The translations under genes were made by a program, and so were the position numbers. A stretch of DNA of 54,261 nucleotides from Pseudomonadota bacterium (GTDB lineage: Bacteria > Myxococcota_A > UBA9042 > GCA-2863065), in assembly GCA_005776725.1 (NCBI GenBank), contig SXOO01000258.1:1-54261 (forward strand). Direction: 5' to 3'. Of this stretch, positions 43,284-52,404 are shown in pieces. Numbering within the stretch: the stretch's first letter is position 1; every line of letters starts with the position of its first letter. Under the pieces are notes generated by a model. It was not told the origin of the DNA. It made no database searches and saw only the letters and a program-made list of their open reading frames with translations.

Positions 43284-43788
43284 GGGCGGCTACACCAAGG
43301 GGGCGAGAGGACATGGGCGGCGGGGCATCGTATCGCGCCACAAGAACTACCCGGCAGCGTGCCCTGCCGCAAGCGCCGTCTCTCGTGGATGCGCACGAAC
43401 AACGCCTCAACACGCACTCGAGCCGTCGCGAGCCGTCGCGAGCCGTCGCGAGCCATCGGGAGACCTCGTCGAATTCGCCGTAAGGGTGAGCCGCACCGGA
43501 CGGCGCGCTCCCACACCCTCCACGGGCCCCGGCAGCCGTTCGGCCTCGCGCAGCAACGGCTGCCAACGCGACTCGTCGGCGTCCCGTGGTCGTCGACCGC
43601 GCCGCGAAAGAGGCGCCGTCGACGCCATCGGGGCCAGTGGTTCAGAGCGGTGAGATGGTGCGGCCAACCGCCATCAGGGTCAGCCTTCTCAGCGCCCTGC
43701 GTGAGCCTCAGCGGACGCTTAGAGCGTTCCTGGGCGGACGGCAGCGCGGGACGCGGGCGGCCCGAACCCGAGCGAGGCCTGCGACCGC
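43284..43788. other. Gap of 505 bases with a short tandem repeat
   Basis: No protein-like frame is convincing on either strand. The one notable element is the 10-bp tandem repeat at 43421-43460. The promoter of the RIO kinase gene should lie here. Confidence 0.5.
43421..43460. repeat. 10-bp tandem repeat
   Basis: The unit agccgtcgcg occurs three times without change at 43421-43450, followed by a fourth, altered copy (agccatcggg). It lies about 140 bases upstream of the RIO kinase start. One turn of the DNA helix per unit would suit repeated binding of one protein on one face, but it may be simple slippage. Confidence 0.8.
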
Positions 43789-44271
43789 CTAGTCCGGCAG
43801 GAGCGCCACCAGGACCCCCGCGAGGATTCCCGTAACCAGCACGATCGGAATGGTGAGGGCGACAGCAGTCATCGTCCCGTCTTTCTGGCTGACCTCCACG
43901 GCGCTGAGGGAGGCCAGCGGCACCTCCACGACCGAGTGGTTGGCCGCCCGAATACGCATCGTGTCTCCGTGCTGCTCGGCCAGGACCGGACGCTCGAAGA
44001 GAATGGGAGGCTGGCCCGCCAAAGTCACATTGGCATCATAGCCGCCGCGTATCTCGACGAGACGACCGTCGGGCGCTTCCACCGTGGACACCAAGACGCC
44101 GATGACGCTGACCCGACCGGTCGCCGGCAGCGCCGCTTCGGTCGAGCCGTTGAGTTTCGGCAGTTCCTGCGGCTTGATGGCGACCCACTTGGTGCAGCCG
44201 CTTAGCGAGAGCCCACTTGATACCAATGAACCAATTAAACAATAAACTACCAGCGCTCTATACAGTGACAT
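43789..44271 (-). CDS. Small lipoprotein with C-terminal membrane segment
   Basis: ATG at 44271 follows ggaggcaca, a good site. The 160-aa product starts with a lipoprotein signal ending in LSLSGC. A short beta domain follows (VAIKPQELPKLNGS, VSVIGVLVSTVEAPDGRLVE, MRIRAANHSVVEVPLASLSA) that looks like the two-part binding proteins with a Trp-Val-x-Ile-Lys-Pro entry seen in many myxobacteria. The last 25 residues are hydrophobic (ALTIPIVLVTGILAGVLVALL). No known family name comes to mind. The first 60 bases are unusually AT-rich for this window. Confidence 0.8.
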   Translation of the reverse strand: MSLYRALVVYCLIGSLVSSGLSLSGCTKWVAIKPQELPKLNGSTEAALPATGRVSVIGVLVSTVEAPDGRLVEIRGGYDANVTLAGQPPILFERPVLAEQHGDTMRIRAANHSVVEVPLASLSAVEVSQKDGTMTAVALTIPIVLVTGILAGVLVALLPD

Positions 44272-44649
44272 TGTGCCTCCACTGGGGCGACAGTTTCCGT
44301 CAAACGCGGTTCGTGGCGCAAGGGGCTGCGCCGAGGTTCTCCTGAACTCCGCACGCCGCTCCAGCTGACTGGTGCAGGACGCGGCGCTGCGGGCACCGCA
44401 GGCTCCAGATGAGCCAAGCGGCGCCCCACATGGGGAGCAGAACCGGCGCGACCCCTGTTCGCGGTGCCCATTGCCCTGGCCCCAGGGCGCGAGGTACCCG
44501 CTGACTCCCAGCCCAGCAAGCTCCGCCGCGACCCTCTGAACGTTCGGAGCGACGCTGGCGACGGCGCCGCCCGACGGCGTCTCATGTTGGCGTAAGGCGC
44601 CCCGGGGCGCAGTGGAGAGACGATCGCCGATTGATTCTCCCAGGCAGGA
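44272..44649. other. Gap of 378 bases, nothing recognised
   Basis: Lies between the EamA gene end and the small lipoprotein start. The only frame runs antisense to other genes and has no family features. No tRNA or terminator identified. Confidence 0.4.
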
Positions 44650-45579
44650 CTAGGCGACGTCCTTGGGCCGGCTGGCCTGGCCGGTGCTTCTGACAGCGCC
44701 CCTCGAGACACGGGCAAGCCCCGCGGCCGTGGCGCCGATATGCGCAGCGACCCCCATCGTCGCAGCGCCCGCCAACACCATGGCCCCGCCGATGAGGGCC
44801 GGACGGCCTGGCGCCTCGTCGAACGCCATCCACACCCAAAGCGGACTGAGCACCGTCTCGAGCAACGTGAGCACCGAGGCCTCAGCCGCCGGGAGGAGGC
44901 GCGCGCCGCGGACGAAGAGCCCAAGCCCCAGCGCCAGCTGCACCACCCCCAGGGTGATTAGCGCCGCAGCGCTCTGCGAGTCGACCAAGAGGGTAGGCGC
45001 ACACGCCACCCCCACGAGCGCCGACAGGAGGCCCGCGCCGCCCACCGCCGGGGTGAGGTCCACCGTCTGCGCGCCGCGGAGTAGGACGCTGTTGGCCCCG
45101 AAGGCCACCGTAACGAGCGCGGCATACAGGCTGCCCCAGAGCTCGGCGGGCTCGAGGGCGCCGGAGAACACAACGGCAACGCCCGCCATGGAGAGGAGGA
45201 CTGCGGCCCAGGTGAGCCCCCGAGCGCGTTCGCCCAGGAAGACCCGCGCGAGCAGCGTGACCACCGCAGGCGTCGCCGCCAGGATCACCAGCACGTTCGC
45301 CACCGTCGTGCGGGTGACCGCGAGGATGAACAGCACGAACGTGATCGCCTGCAACACCGCAGACCAGACGCCGTGCCGCCCCATGGCGCGCACCATCTCG
45401 CCGGCGCGCCGCCCATGTCGCGCGAAGGTCCACGCGGCCACGGCCACGAGGAGCACCCCGGAGCGCCACGCCACGATGGTCCACGGGTCGGCGCTGACGA
45501 GGCGAATGAGCACTCCCGCGGTGCTCCAGCAAAGCACCGCGAGCAGCACCAGCACCACCCCCCTCGCGGTGTCGGTCAT
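44650..45579 (-). CDS. EamA (DMT) family transporter
   Basis: Inner-membrane protein of 309 aa with ten predicted helices in two repeated halves, the EamA/RhaT layout. The first half shows VLLAVLCWSTAGVLIRL and DPWTIVAWRSGVLL; the second has LYAALVTVAFGANSVLL and PAAEASVLTLLETVLSPLWV, the typical Glu-containing signature near helix 9. Substrate unknown (metabolite or amino-acid export is common). ATG at 45579 overlaps the stop of the GMC gene by ATGA, so it is the last gene of a coupled four-gene operon. Confidence 0.92.
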   Translation of the reverse strand: MTDTARGVVLVLLAVLCWSTAGVLIRLVSADPWTIVAWRSGVLLVAVAAWTFARHGRRAGEMVRAMGRHGVWSAVLQAITFVLFILAVTRTTVANVLVILAATPAVVTLLARVFLGERARGLTWAAVLLSMAGVAVVFSGALEPAELWGSLYAALVTVAFGANSVLLRGAQTVDLTPAVGGAGLLSALVGVACAPTLLVDSQSAAALITLGVVQLALGLGLFVRGARLLPAAEASVLTLLETVLSPLWVWMAFDEAPGRPALIGGAMVLAGAATMGVAAHIGATAAGLARVSRGAVRSTGQASRPKDVA

Positions 45580-47210
45580 GGCGCCCACAGATCAGCGATG
45601 CGGGCCGCGTTGGCCATGATCGTGAACGTCGGGGGCACCCCGCCCATGGTCGGGAGCGCGCCGCCGTCCACGACCGTGAGCCACGGGACGCCGTGGACCC
45701 GGCCGTTCGAGTCGGTCGCGGAGCGCTCTGGATTCGCGCCCATACGGAGCGTCCCCGCTTGCAGGAAGAGCGAGGGGCGCGCGGTGTGGTGGGTCTCCAC
45801 GCGGGTTGGGCGAAGCGCCTCGGTCGCTGAAGTGAACAGCTCGGACAGCCGGTCGCACCGACTGGCCGCGGCGGGCGACGGCGGGAGGGTGATTCGCGCC
45901 GACGGCAGCGCGAACGAGTCGACCGCGGCGTCGTCGAGCCGCACGTGGCCAGCCGTGGTGGGGTGATGTTCCGCGAAGGTCTCGAAGAGCAGCGCGCGGG
46001 TCTCCAGGAACGCCTCTCGCAGCCGCTGGACCAGAGCAGCGCCGAGCGGCCCGCTGCGGGCGACGCGGAGGCTGCGCTGCACGGGGTTCATCGGCTCTCT
46101 CTCGACGAAGAGCGTGCCTGCCTTCGGGTAGGCGCCTGTGTCGGTATAGCGGTCCTGAAGCGCCCGCGACACGAAGCAGCGCGCCTCGGCTTCAAGCGGA
46201 AAGCGCGGGTCGGGAAGCGCGAACGTCGCGCGGCCCGAGGTGTCGAACGACGTGACGAGGTGAGCCCCGATCTGGCCGTGGTGGTTGCCGAGCCCGGCGG
46301 GGTGCGCAGCCGACCGCGAGAGCAGCAGGAGGCGCGCAGACTCCACCGCCGACGCGCCAAGGACCACCTGCGGCGCCGAGAACGCGTGCCGCTCGGTCGA
46401 GCCGGCCACGATCACGCGGCCCTCCTCCAGGGCCACCACAGGTGCCCCCGGGATCAGCACGAAGCTCTTCGGCAGCCCGGCCAGGAACACCGTTGGGCTG
46501 GACGCCTTGGCGCCAACGGGACAGTCGAAGCCCCCACAGAATCCGCACTCGACGCAGCCAGAGCGGCCGGCGGCGGCCCGGGTGCCCGGCGGGAGGATGC
46601 CGCGGGGGGCGGCGTAGGGGTGAAGCCCCGCGGCGCGCGCCGATGCGTCGAAGGCTGCGGCGATCGGGTGGCTGGGGAGGGTCCCGTACGGCAACGCGGC
46701 TCCCGCTGGCTCGAACGGGTTGCTGGCGGTGTCGCCCGAGAGCCCGAGCGCGGTCTGAATCACATCATAGTAGGGGCGGAGCGCGTCGTAGCCGAAGGGC
46801 CAGTCGGCCAGAGTGGTCCCCGGTGGCGCGCCGTAGCGACGGACCGGGTCGAAGTCCTCCGGGTGCATCCGAAAGAGCATCGCCCCCATGTGGACGGTGC
46901 CGCCGCCCACACAGACGCTGGTCCAGCCTTCGTAGCTGCGCTTCGGCCCGTCGCCGAGATCGACGACATGCGGATCGTCGGCCACGTAGGGCACGAACTC
47001 GTCCCGCCGGCAGGAGGCCACCTCGTCCGCCACGCGTTGCCTGCGGCCGCGGCGGTCGGGACCCTTCTCCAGGACCAGGACCCGCGCGTCCGGGCGCCTC
47101 TGGGCCAGCCGCCAGAGAAACGCGCCCGCGCCGGCGCCGCTGCCGACTACCACGGCGTCCCATCGCTCTCGGGAGAGGCGCCGGAGCTGGTCTTCGGGGG
47201 CGAGGTTCAA
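45576..47210 (-). CDS. GMC-family oxidoreductase (gluconate-dehydrogenase alpha-like)
   Basis: FAD enzyme of 544 aa. The N-terminal FAD motif is VVVGSGAGAGAFLWRLAQ near residue 20 with VLVLEKG after it; GGGTVHMGAMLFRMHPEDF follows. A Cys-rich knot CVECGFCGGFDCPVGAK lies in the middle and could hold a metal site. The end is the GMC signature VVDGGALPTMGG, TFTIMANAARIADLWA. No signal peptide is visible, but the partner gene before it encodes a signal-bearing subunit, so it may be co-exported through Tat. The start is TTG at 47210, overlapping the stop of that gene (TTGA); no better start exists in frame. Oxidises an alcohol or sugar acid, substrate unknown. Confidence 0.87.
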   Translation of the reverse strand: MNLAPEDQLRRLSRERWDAVVVGSGAGAGAFLWRLAQRRPDARVLVLEKGPDRRGRRQRVADEVASCRRDEFVPYVADDPHVVDLGDGPKRSYEGWTSVCVGGGTVHMGAMLFRMHPEDFDPVRRYGAPPGTTLADWPFGYDALRPYYDVIQTALGLSGDTASNPFEPAGAALPYGTLPSHPIAAAFDASARAAGLHPYAAPRGILPPGTRAAAGRSGCVECGFCGGFDCPVGAKASSPTVFLAGLPKSFVLIPGAPVVALEEGRVIVAGSTERHAFSAPQVVLGASAVESARLLLLSRSAAHPAGLGNHHGQIGAHLVTSFDTSGRATFALPDPRFPLEAEARCFVSRALQDRYTDTGAYPKAGTLFVEREPMNPVQRSLRVARSGPLGAALVQRLREAFLETRALLFETFAEHHPTTAGHVRLDDAAVDSFALPSARITLPPSPAAASRCDRLSELFTSATEALRPTRVETHHTARPSLFLQAGTLRMGANPERSATDSNGRVHGVPWLTVVDGGALPTMGGVPPTFTIMANAARIADLWAP

Positions 47211-47752
47211 GAGGGGAGGCGCAGGGCCGTCCAGACCCCACCGGGGCGTCCCGCCCACGCCTCGAGGGTGAAGTCCACGAGCGCGTCGCGGAAGACCGCC
47301 CAGGCAAAGGTGGGGTCTTGGGCCTGCGCGGCCTCGAGGAGCGCGAGGCGCTCGGGCCCCGGGAGCGTCCTGAGAGCCTGCGGCGAGAGGGACTGCAGCC
47401 GTTCGGCGCCGCTCAGTAGGAGCCGCTGCGCCCCCGCGAGGGCGGGCGGAAACTGGGAGCCAGGGCTCCCGAGACGTACACCGGCCTCCAGCGCGCCCGG
47501 GAGGCCGTGCCCGGCGGGCAAGACGGCGTCGACGAGCGCGTCGAGCGCGGTGTCGGGCAGCGCGCAGGACACCGGATCCGGCACGGCCTCGGGCGCAGCG
47601 GGGGCGCTGGCAGGAAGGCCCGCCGGGGTGGGCGCCGGCGCGTGATCGGATTCGTGTGGCGAAGTGGCCGCCGGACCCTGGGGCGACTCGGCAGCCTGGC
47701 GACACGCGAGCGTCCCCCCGAGCAACTGCCCCAGGAACACCCGGCGGCGCAT
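47207..47752 (-). CDS. Gluconate 2-dehydrogenase subunit 3-like protein
   Basis: A 181-aa protein with a twin-arginine-containing lipoprotein-like signal (MRRRVFLGQLLGGTLAC) and a Pro/Ala linker. The helical body includes LDALVDAVLPAGHGLPGALE and AQDPTFAWAVFRDALVDF, matching the small subunit that partners with GMC dehydrogenases in export and electron transfer. Its ATG shares one base with the previous stop (TGATG) and its stop overlaps the GMC start. Together they form a membrane-linked dehydrogenase; a cytochrome subunit is not seen nearby. Confidence 0.82.
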   Translation of the reverse strand: MRRRVFLGQLLGGTLACRQAAESPQGPAATSPHESDHAPAPTPAGLPASAPAAPEAVPDPVSCALPDTALDALVDAVLPAGHGLPGALEAGVRLGSPGSQFPPALAGAQRLLLSGAERLQSLSPQALRTLPGPERLALLEAAQAQDPTFAWAVFRDALVDFTLEAWAGRPGGVWTALRLPS

Positions 47753-48993
47753 CAGGTGCGGCGCATCCGGGTGAGCACGATCCCCGCGAACGCCAGGAGG
47801 CCCAGCCCCGCGAGCGAGCGCGACGGGCCGACGGTGCAGCTGGACGCCTTGGTGGTCTCGTTGCCCGTGCCGTCCGTGGCCTGGCCGTCATCTCCCGTCG
47901 GCGCGGCGTCGCCCGAACCGTCGTCGCCGGCGCTGTCGGCCGCGTTGCCTCCGTCGGAGGCGCCGTCGATCGGGCTATCGGCTCCGTCGTCGCCCGCGGA
48001 GCCCTCGGTCGCGTCGGCGTCCGCGCCGCTGCCACCATCGACGCTGTCCGTGGCGGTGCCGCCGTCGTCCGTGGTGTCGGTGGCTCCCGCGTCGGTCTCG
48101 CCCGTGCCGTCCGTGGTATCGGAGCCGACGTCCGCTGGAGAGGAGTCCGTTACGTCGACGCCCATGTCCCCGCCGCTGGTGCCGTCGCCGGTGGTGCCGT
48201 CCGTGGCGTCCGAGGCCCCGGTGATGCCGTCCGTGGCGTCCGAGGCTCCGGTGGTGCCATCCGCGGCGTCCGCGCTTCCCGTGGTGCCGTCGGTGGCGTC
48301 CGCGCTTCCCGTGGTGCCATCCGTGGCGTCCGAGGCCCCGGTGGTGCCATCCGCGGCGTCGGCGCTTCCCGTGGTGCCGTCCGTGCCGTCCGTGGCGTCC
48401 GAGGCGCCGGTGGTGCCGTCCGTGGCGTCCGCGCCACCCGTGGTGCCGTCCGACCCCTCTGTGCCCCCGTCGGCGCCGTTCTCGGGGAGAGCGAACGCGG
48501 TGGGGCAAACGGCGTCGTTGAACGGCGACATCCCGAGGTTGAAGGTGTTCGGGGGCGCCGGCGTGCCCTCCTCATCCTCGGACCAGAGGAACTCGGGCTG
48601 CGTGGCCTTCCCCGTGTCGTAGTCGTAGAACTGCCCGCCGAACCGGAACTCCCCGGTGGTCCCGGCGAGCGACATCTGCTCCTGCAAGGTGGTGGTGCAC
48701 TGGAGCAGCGTGCCGCTCCCGAGCGACTCGCAGGTCATGTGGACATAGCCCACGAGCGAGCCCCCGAGCGGATGTCCGTCGCCCCAGCCGTTCGAGGACT
48801 CCCAGGCGAACGCGCCGTGGAGCTTGGCGGCGAGCGGCTTCGCTTGGGTGCCTGCGGTCACCTCCGTCCAGTCGATCCGGCCGCAGCCGCCGTCCATACA
48901 GCCGGCGCTGGCAGTGGAAGGGGCGAGAACGACCAACCCGGCGGCGGTGCCGGCGAGTCGGGAGAACGTTCGGAGGGCGCTGCGAAGCGTCAT
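47752..48993 (-). CDS. Asp-rich surface protein with MYXO-CTERM-like tail
   Basis: A 413-aa protein from ATG 48993. A signal peptide (LAGTAAGLVVLAPSTASA) is followed by a globular domain of about 130 residues with a Cys pair (CMDGGCGRIDW) that I do not recognise. Residues about 180-370 are a low-complexity stalk of Asp/Thr/Gly, including eight 10-residue repeats (SDATDGTTGA and the like). The end, CTVGPSRSLAGLGLLAFAGIV then RMRR, has the MYXO-CTERM form: Cys, membrane helix and a basic end that is cut after export in Myxococcota. First gene of the operon with the GMC dehydrogenase, so it may anchor or hold the enzyme. Confidence 0.85.
   Translation of the reverse strand: MTLRSALRTFSRLAGTAAGLVVLAPSTASAGCMDGGCGRIDWTEVTAGTQAKPLAAKLHGAFAWESSNGWGDGHPLGGSLVGYVHMTCESLGSGTLLQCTTTLQEQMSLAGTTGEFRFGGQFYDYDTGKATQPEFLWSEDEEGTPAPPNTFNLGMSPFNDAVCPTAFALPENGADGGTEGSDGTTGGADATDGTTGASDATDGTDGTTGSADAADGTTGASDATDGTTGSADATDGTTGSADAADGTTGASDATDGITGASDATDGTTGDGTSGGDMGVDVTDSSPADVGSDTTDGTGETDAGATDTTDDGGTATDSVDGGSGADADATEGSAGDDGADSPIDGASDGGNAADSAGDDGSGDAAPTGDDGQATDGTGNETTKASSCTVGPSRSLAGLGLLAFAGIVLTRMRRT
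48190..48450 (-). repeat. 30-bp tandem repeats encoding an Asp/Thr/Gly stalk
   Basis: Eight units of about 30 bases encode (A/S)-DA-(T/A)-DGTTG-(A/S); one unit carries an extra TDG. All are in frame. The acidic repeat could bind calcium or act as a spacer that lifts the N-terminal domain off the cell surface. Confidence 0.9.
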
Positions 48994-49085
48994 GGTGCGG
49001 TGTCCTGTGGGGTTGGGCGACGTGAGCCTACGTGCGGCTAGGGACCGTGGCAACGACGCGGTCGAGATGAGATACCCTCCCGCGC

Positions 49086-51008
49086 ATGCCACCCTTCGGT
49101 ACCTGGCCCTCCCCGCTCCGACCCGAGTCGATGGCGCACGGCGCACGGCGCGTGTCCTTCCCCACGTTCGCCGCGTCCGGCGCGCTGCTCTGGACAGAGT
49201 CGCGACCCCAGGAGCAAGGCAGAAACACGCTGATGCGGCGCCTGCCGGACGGGCAGGTTCAGGAGCTGCTCCCCGCCCCGTGGGACGTGGGCACGCGGGC
49301 CCACGAATACGGGGGGCGGGCGTACGTCGCGTGGGGCGACGCCGTGGTCTTCGTCTCCCGCCGCGACCACTCCGTCAACGTGCTGGAGAGCGACGGCTCG
49401 GTGCGCTGCCTCGTCGCCAGCCCGCCCTTCCGGCTCGCGGAGCCCGTTCTGGACGCCACCCGGCGTCGACTCATCGCCGTCGCCGAGTGGCCGCCCGCTC
49501 CGACAGAGGGGTCCGAGGCGCCGCACTCCGGGGGGAGCGAGCCGCGGGCCACGCTCGTATCGCTGGGGCTGGACGACGGACGCGTGGAGGTGCTGCGCGA
49601 AGGCGCCGACTTCTACGCGGCCCCCACGCTTCGGGCCGACGGCGCCGCGCTGGCGTGGGTCGAGTGGAACCACCCGCACATGCCGTGGGACGCGTCGGCG
49701 GTCTTCGCGGCCGCGCTGGACCCGGCCGGGCGCCCGCAGCAGGCGCGCCATGTCGCCGGCGACGCCACGGCGTCCGCGCAACAGCCCGCCTGGGGTGAAG
49801 ACGGCACGCTGTTTGTCATCTGGGAGCGCGACGGCGCGTGGGGCCTGTGGTCCGAGCCCTCGCCGGGATCGCCGTGTGTCCGCGTGACCGCGGCGGACGG
49901 CAGTGAGCTGGGCGGCGGCATGTGGAACCTGGGCGTGCGGACGTGGGGGCTCGTCGACGCGAAGACCGCGCTGGCGCTGCGCATCGACAAGGGGCGCACC
50001 ACGGTGGTTCGTATCGCGCTGCCCAGCGGTGAGCTGACGCCCCTTCACGAGCGATGGCCGTCGGCCGCGCATCTGGCGGTCGTGCCCGGGCGCGCCGCCG
50101 TCTGCGATGGCTGGGACGGCCGCGGGAGCGCCCTCGGGCTCCTGGACGCCACAGGTGAGCTCCTGGATGAGCGTCAGACGGGGCTCTTCGAGGCCTTGGC
50201 GCCCGAGAGCTGGTCGCAGCCCCTCCCGCTCGAGTTCCCCACCACCGGAGACCGGGGTGAGGTGGCCTACGCGTGGTTCTACCCGCCGAAGCTGGCGGGG
50301 ACTGAGGCCCCGGAGAGCGGCGCACCACCGCTGGTCGTCATGGCCCACGGGGGACCCACGGCGGCGGCGCTTGCGAGCGGCAACCTCAACGTCCAATTCT
50401 GGACCTCGCGCGGCTTCGCCGTGCTCGACGTCAACTACCGCGGCAGCACCGGGTTCGGGCGCGCCTACAGGGAGCGGTTGCGCGGCATGTGGGGCGTCTA
50501 CGACGTGGACGACTGCGTGGCAGCTGCCTGCCACGTCGCCGCGCTGGGGTGGGTCGATCCCGATCGCATGGTGATCCGCGGCGGCAGCGCGGGGGGCTTC
50601 ACCGTGCTCGCGGCGCTGGCGTTTCACGACGTGTTCCGGGCCGGCGCCAGCCACTACGGCGTCAGCGACATCGCGGCGCTGGTGCACGACACGCACAAGT
50701 TCGAGTCGCGGTACGACCGCTTCCTCTTCGGCGAGCACGAGGATCCGGCGCCTCTCTGGCGGGCGCGCTCGCCCCTCTACGCCGCGGACCGCATCACGGC
50801 GCCCGTGATCTTCTTCCAGGGCATGGACGACAAGGTGGTCCCGCCCTCGCAGACGGAGCGCATGGTGGAGACGCTGCGCGCTCAAGGGGTGGACGTGGAG
50901 TACCAGGCGTACGAGGGCGAAGGCCACGGCTTCAGGCGCGCGGAGAACGTGATCGACAGCTGGCAGCGCGAGCTGGCCTTCTACGTGCGGGTCCTGCGCC
51001 TCGCCTGA
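49086..51008 (+). CDS. S9 family prolyl-oligopeptidase-type peptidase
   Basis: A 640-aa serine peptidase with no signal peptide, so cytoplasmic. The first 370 residues form a beta-propeller. The C-terminal hydrolase domain shows MAHGGPTAAAL, then DVNYRGSTGFGRAYRERLRG, nucleophile S501 in RGGSAGGF, the acid in FQGMDDKVVPP and the His in EGEGHGF. These match the acylaminoacyl-peptidase/DPP branch of family S9, which cuts short peptides, often next to proline. It is divergent from the GMC operon and converges on the radical SAM gene; the substrate is unknown. Confidence 0.93.
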   Translation: MPPFGTWPSPLRPESMAHGARRVSFPTFAASGALLWTESRPQEQGRNTLMRRLPDGQVQELLPAPWDVGTRAHEYGGRAYVAWGDAVVFVSRRDHSVNVLESDGSVRCLVASPPFRLAEPVLDATRRRLIAVAEWPPAPTEGSEAPHSGGSEPRATLVSLGLDDGRVEVLREGADFYAAPTLRADGAALAWVEWNHPHMPWDASAVFAAALDPAGRPQQARHVAGDATASAQQPAWGEDGTLFVIWERDGAWGLWSEPSPGSPCVRVTAADGSELGGGMWNLGVRTWGLVDAKTALALRIDKGRTTVVRIALPSGELTPLHERWPSAAHLAVVPGRAAVCDGWDGRGSALGLLDATGELLDERQTGLFEALAPESWSQPLPLEFPTTGDRGEVAYAWFYPPKLAGTEAPESGAPPLVVMAHGGPTAAALASGNLNVQFWTSRGFAVLDVNYRGSTGFGRAYRERLRGMWGVYDVDDCVAAACHVAALGWVDPDRMVIRGGSAGGFTVLAALAFHDVFRAGASHYGVSDIAALVHDTHKFESRYDRFLFGEHEDPAPLWRARSPLYAADRITAPVIFFQGMDDKVVPPSQTERMVETLRAQGVDVEYQAYEGEGHGFRRAENVIDSWQRELAFYVRVLRLA

Positions 51009-51078
51009 CCCGTCGTGGCGGCGTTCGTATCGTGAGCCGACCCCGTCCGTGAGACCGCGGCCCGGCGCTCCCGCGCGC

Positions 51079-52404
51079 TCAATCTCGGGCGAGGCGCTCC
51101 GTCCGTTCGCTCCGCGTCCACGCGCCGGGTGAATCGGGGGTGAGGGCGAGGACCCGCGGCAGCGGCACGCCGACCAGGGTGGGCGTGTCACTCAACGCGG
51201 GCATCGGCTCCACGACGATCTCGAAGCGACCGTTGTCGAAGGGCAGCCCGGGCGCGGCCTCCACCTTCACGACGCGCTCGCGGAGCCCCTGGGCCTCGAA
51301 CGTGAGCGCGCGGTGGATGCAATACGGGTTGTTCCCGGGGCGGCCGAGGAGGCAGTGGGAGGTCCAGGTGCAGCCGCCCTTGCAGGTCTCGGCGTAGTAG
51401 CACGTGCGACAGAAGCCCCAGAGGTCCTCGACGGTGCGCTCGCGGATCATGCGCAGCTCGCGGCTGTGAGCCACGACGTCGGCGAGGCGCATGTCGCGGA
51501 TGTTCCCCCCGGTGTACTCCGTGGACGGGAGCGACGGGCACCCCTTGATCTTGCCGTCGGCCTCGAGCCCGATGGAGTACTTGCCGGCGCTGCATCCGGC
51601 CCAGTGCCCTCCGCCCTGGCCGCCGTAGCGGAGCACCTGCTCGTAGGGACCGAAATAACCCACGTTGTTCCCGGGGAAGAGCTGCACCCCGTTCGGGTCG
51701 AGCGTGCGCTCCTTGATCCACACCAGGAGCGGGAAGAGGTCGAGCAGGTCGTAGGGCTGGAGCAGCAGCTCGGGCCGGTCGGCGGCGCGGCCCATCGCCA
51801 CGGACAGCTGCACCTGCCACGCCTTGGAGCCGATCTCCCCGAGCAGCTCGGCCAACGCCGGGAGCTCGGGCAGGGAGACGCGGTTGACCTGGGTGTTGGT
51901 GGCGAGGCGGATCGGGCTGGCCGCGATGCGTTTCGAGGCGTCTACAGCGGCCCGCCAGGAGCCCCGCGCCCCGCGCTGAGCGTCGTGACTCGCTTCGAGG
52001 CCGTCGATAGACACCGAGATCACGCGCAGCCCCGCCGCGACCGCCTGATCCAAGCGCTGGGGCGTGAGGCTGCGCGCTCCGGTGGTCATTCCGCAGACCA
52101 TCCCGCTCCGCGTGACCTCGCCGGCGATCACGTGCCAGTCGTCGCGCAGGTAGGCTTCGCCCCCGATGAGGGTGACCTCGCGGATACCGAGCTCGGCCAG
52201 CTGGTGCACCATGTCGAGGCACTCAGCGGTGGTGAGCTCCGAGGGGCGCGCCTTTCCGGCGCGCGAGCCGCAGTGTTTGCAGCCCAGATCGCATGCGAGC
52301 GTGATCTCCCAAACACAATACAGGGGGTGCTCGGGGCCGCCGCCGAGCGCCGCCGGGTGTCGGACGAGGTGTGTGGGGTTCCCGTCGTAGCTCTTGGCGG
52401 TCAC
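51079..52404 (-). CDS. Radical SAM/SPASM maturase
   Basis: A 441-aa radical SAM enzyme. The SAM-cluster motif is CDLGCKHC (C38, C42, C45), followed by IGGEAYLRDDW and ISVSIDGLEASHDAQRG. The C-terminal SPASM region holds further cysteines for extra Fe-S clusters: WAGCSAGKYSIGLEADGKIK (first 20), GCPSLP, FCRTCYYAETCKGGC and later SHC and YC. SPASM enzymes usually modify peptides or proteins. The start is GTG at 52404, overlapping the stop of the gene for the repeat protein (GTGA), so the two are translationally coupled. The likely substrate is that partner. After the SPASM part come about 60 residues ending near LARD. Confidence 0.92.
   Translation of the reverse strand: MTAKSYDGNPTHLVRHPAALGGGPEHPLYCVWEITLACDLGCKHCGSRAGKARPSELTTAECLDMVHQLAELGIREVTLIGGEAYLRDDWHVIAGEVTRSGMVCGMTTGARSLTPQRLDQAVAAGLRVISVSIDGLEASHDAQRGARGSWRAAVDASKRIAASPIRLATNTQVNRVSLPELPALAELLGEIGSKAWQVQLSVAMGRAADRPELLLQPYDLLDLFPLLVWIKERTLDPNGVQLFPGNNVGYFGPYEQVLRYGGQGGGHWAGCSAGKYSIGLEADGKIKGCPSLPSTEYTGGNIRDMRLADVVAHSRELRMIRERTVEDLWGFCRTCYYAETCKGGCTWTSHCLLGRPGNNPYCIHRALTFEAQGLRERVVKVEAAPGLPFDNGRFEIVVEPMPALSDTPTLVGVPLPRVLALTPDSPGAWTRSERTERLARD

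Noticed and set aside
48190..48450. CRISPR or satellite DNA
   Set aside because: The repeats are in frame and encode an Asp/Thr/Gly stalk in a signal-peptide protein; no spacers occur.
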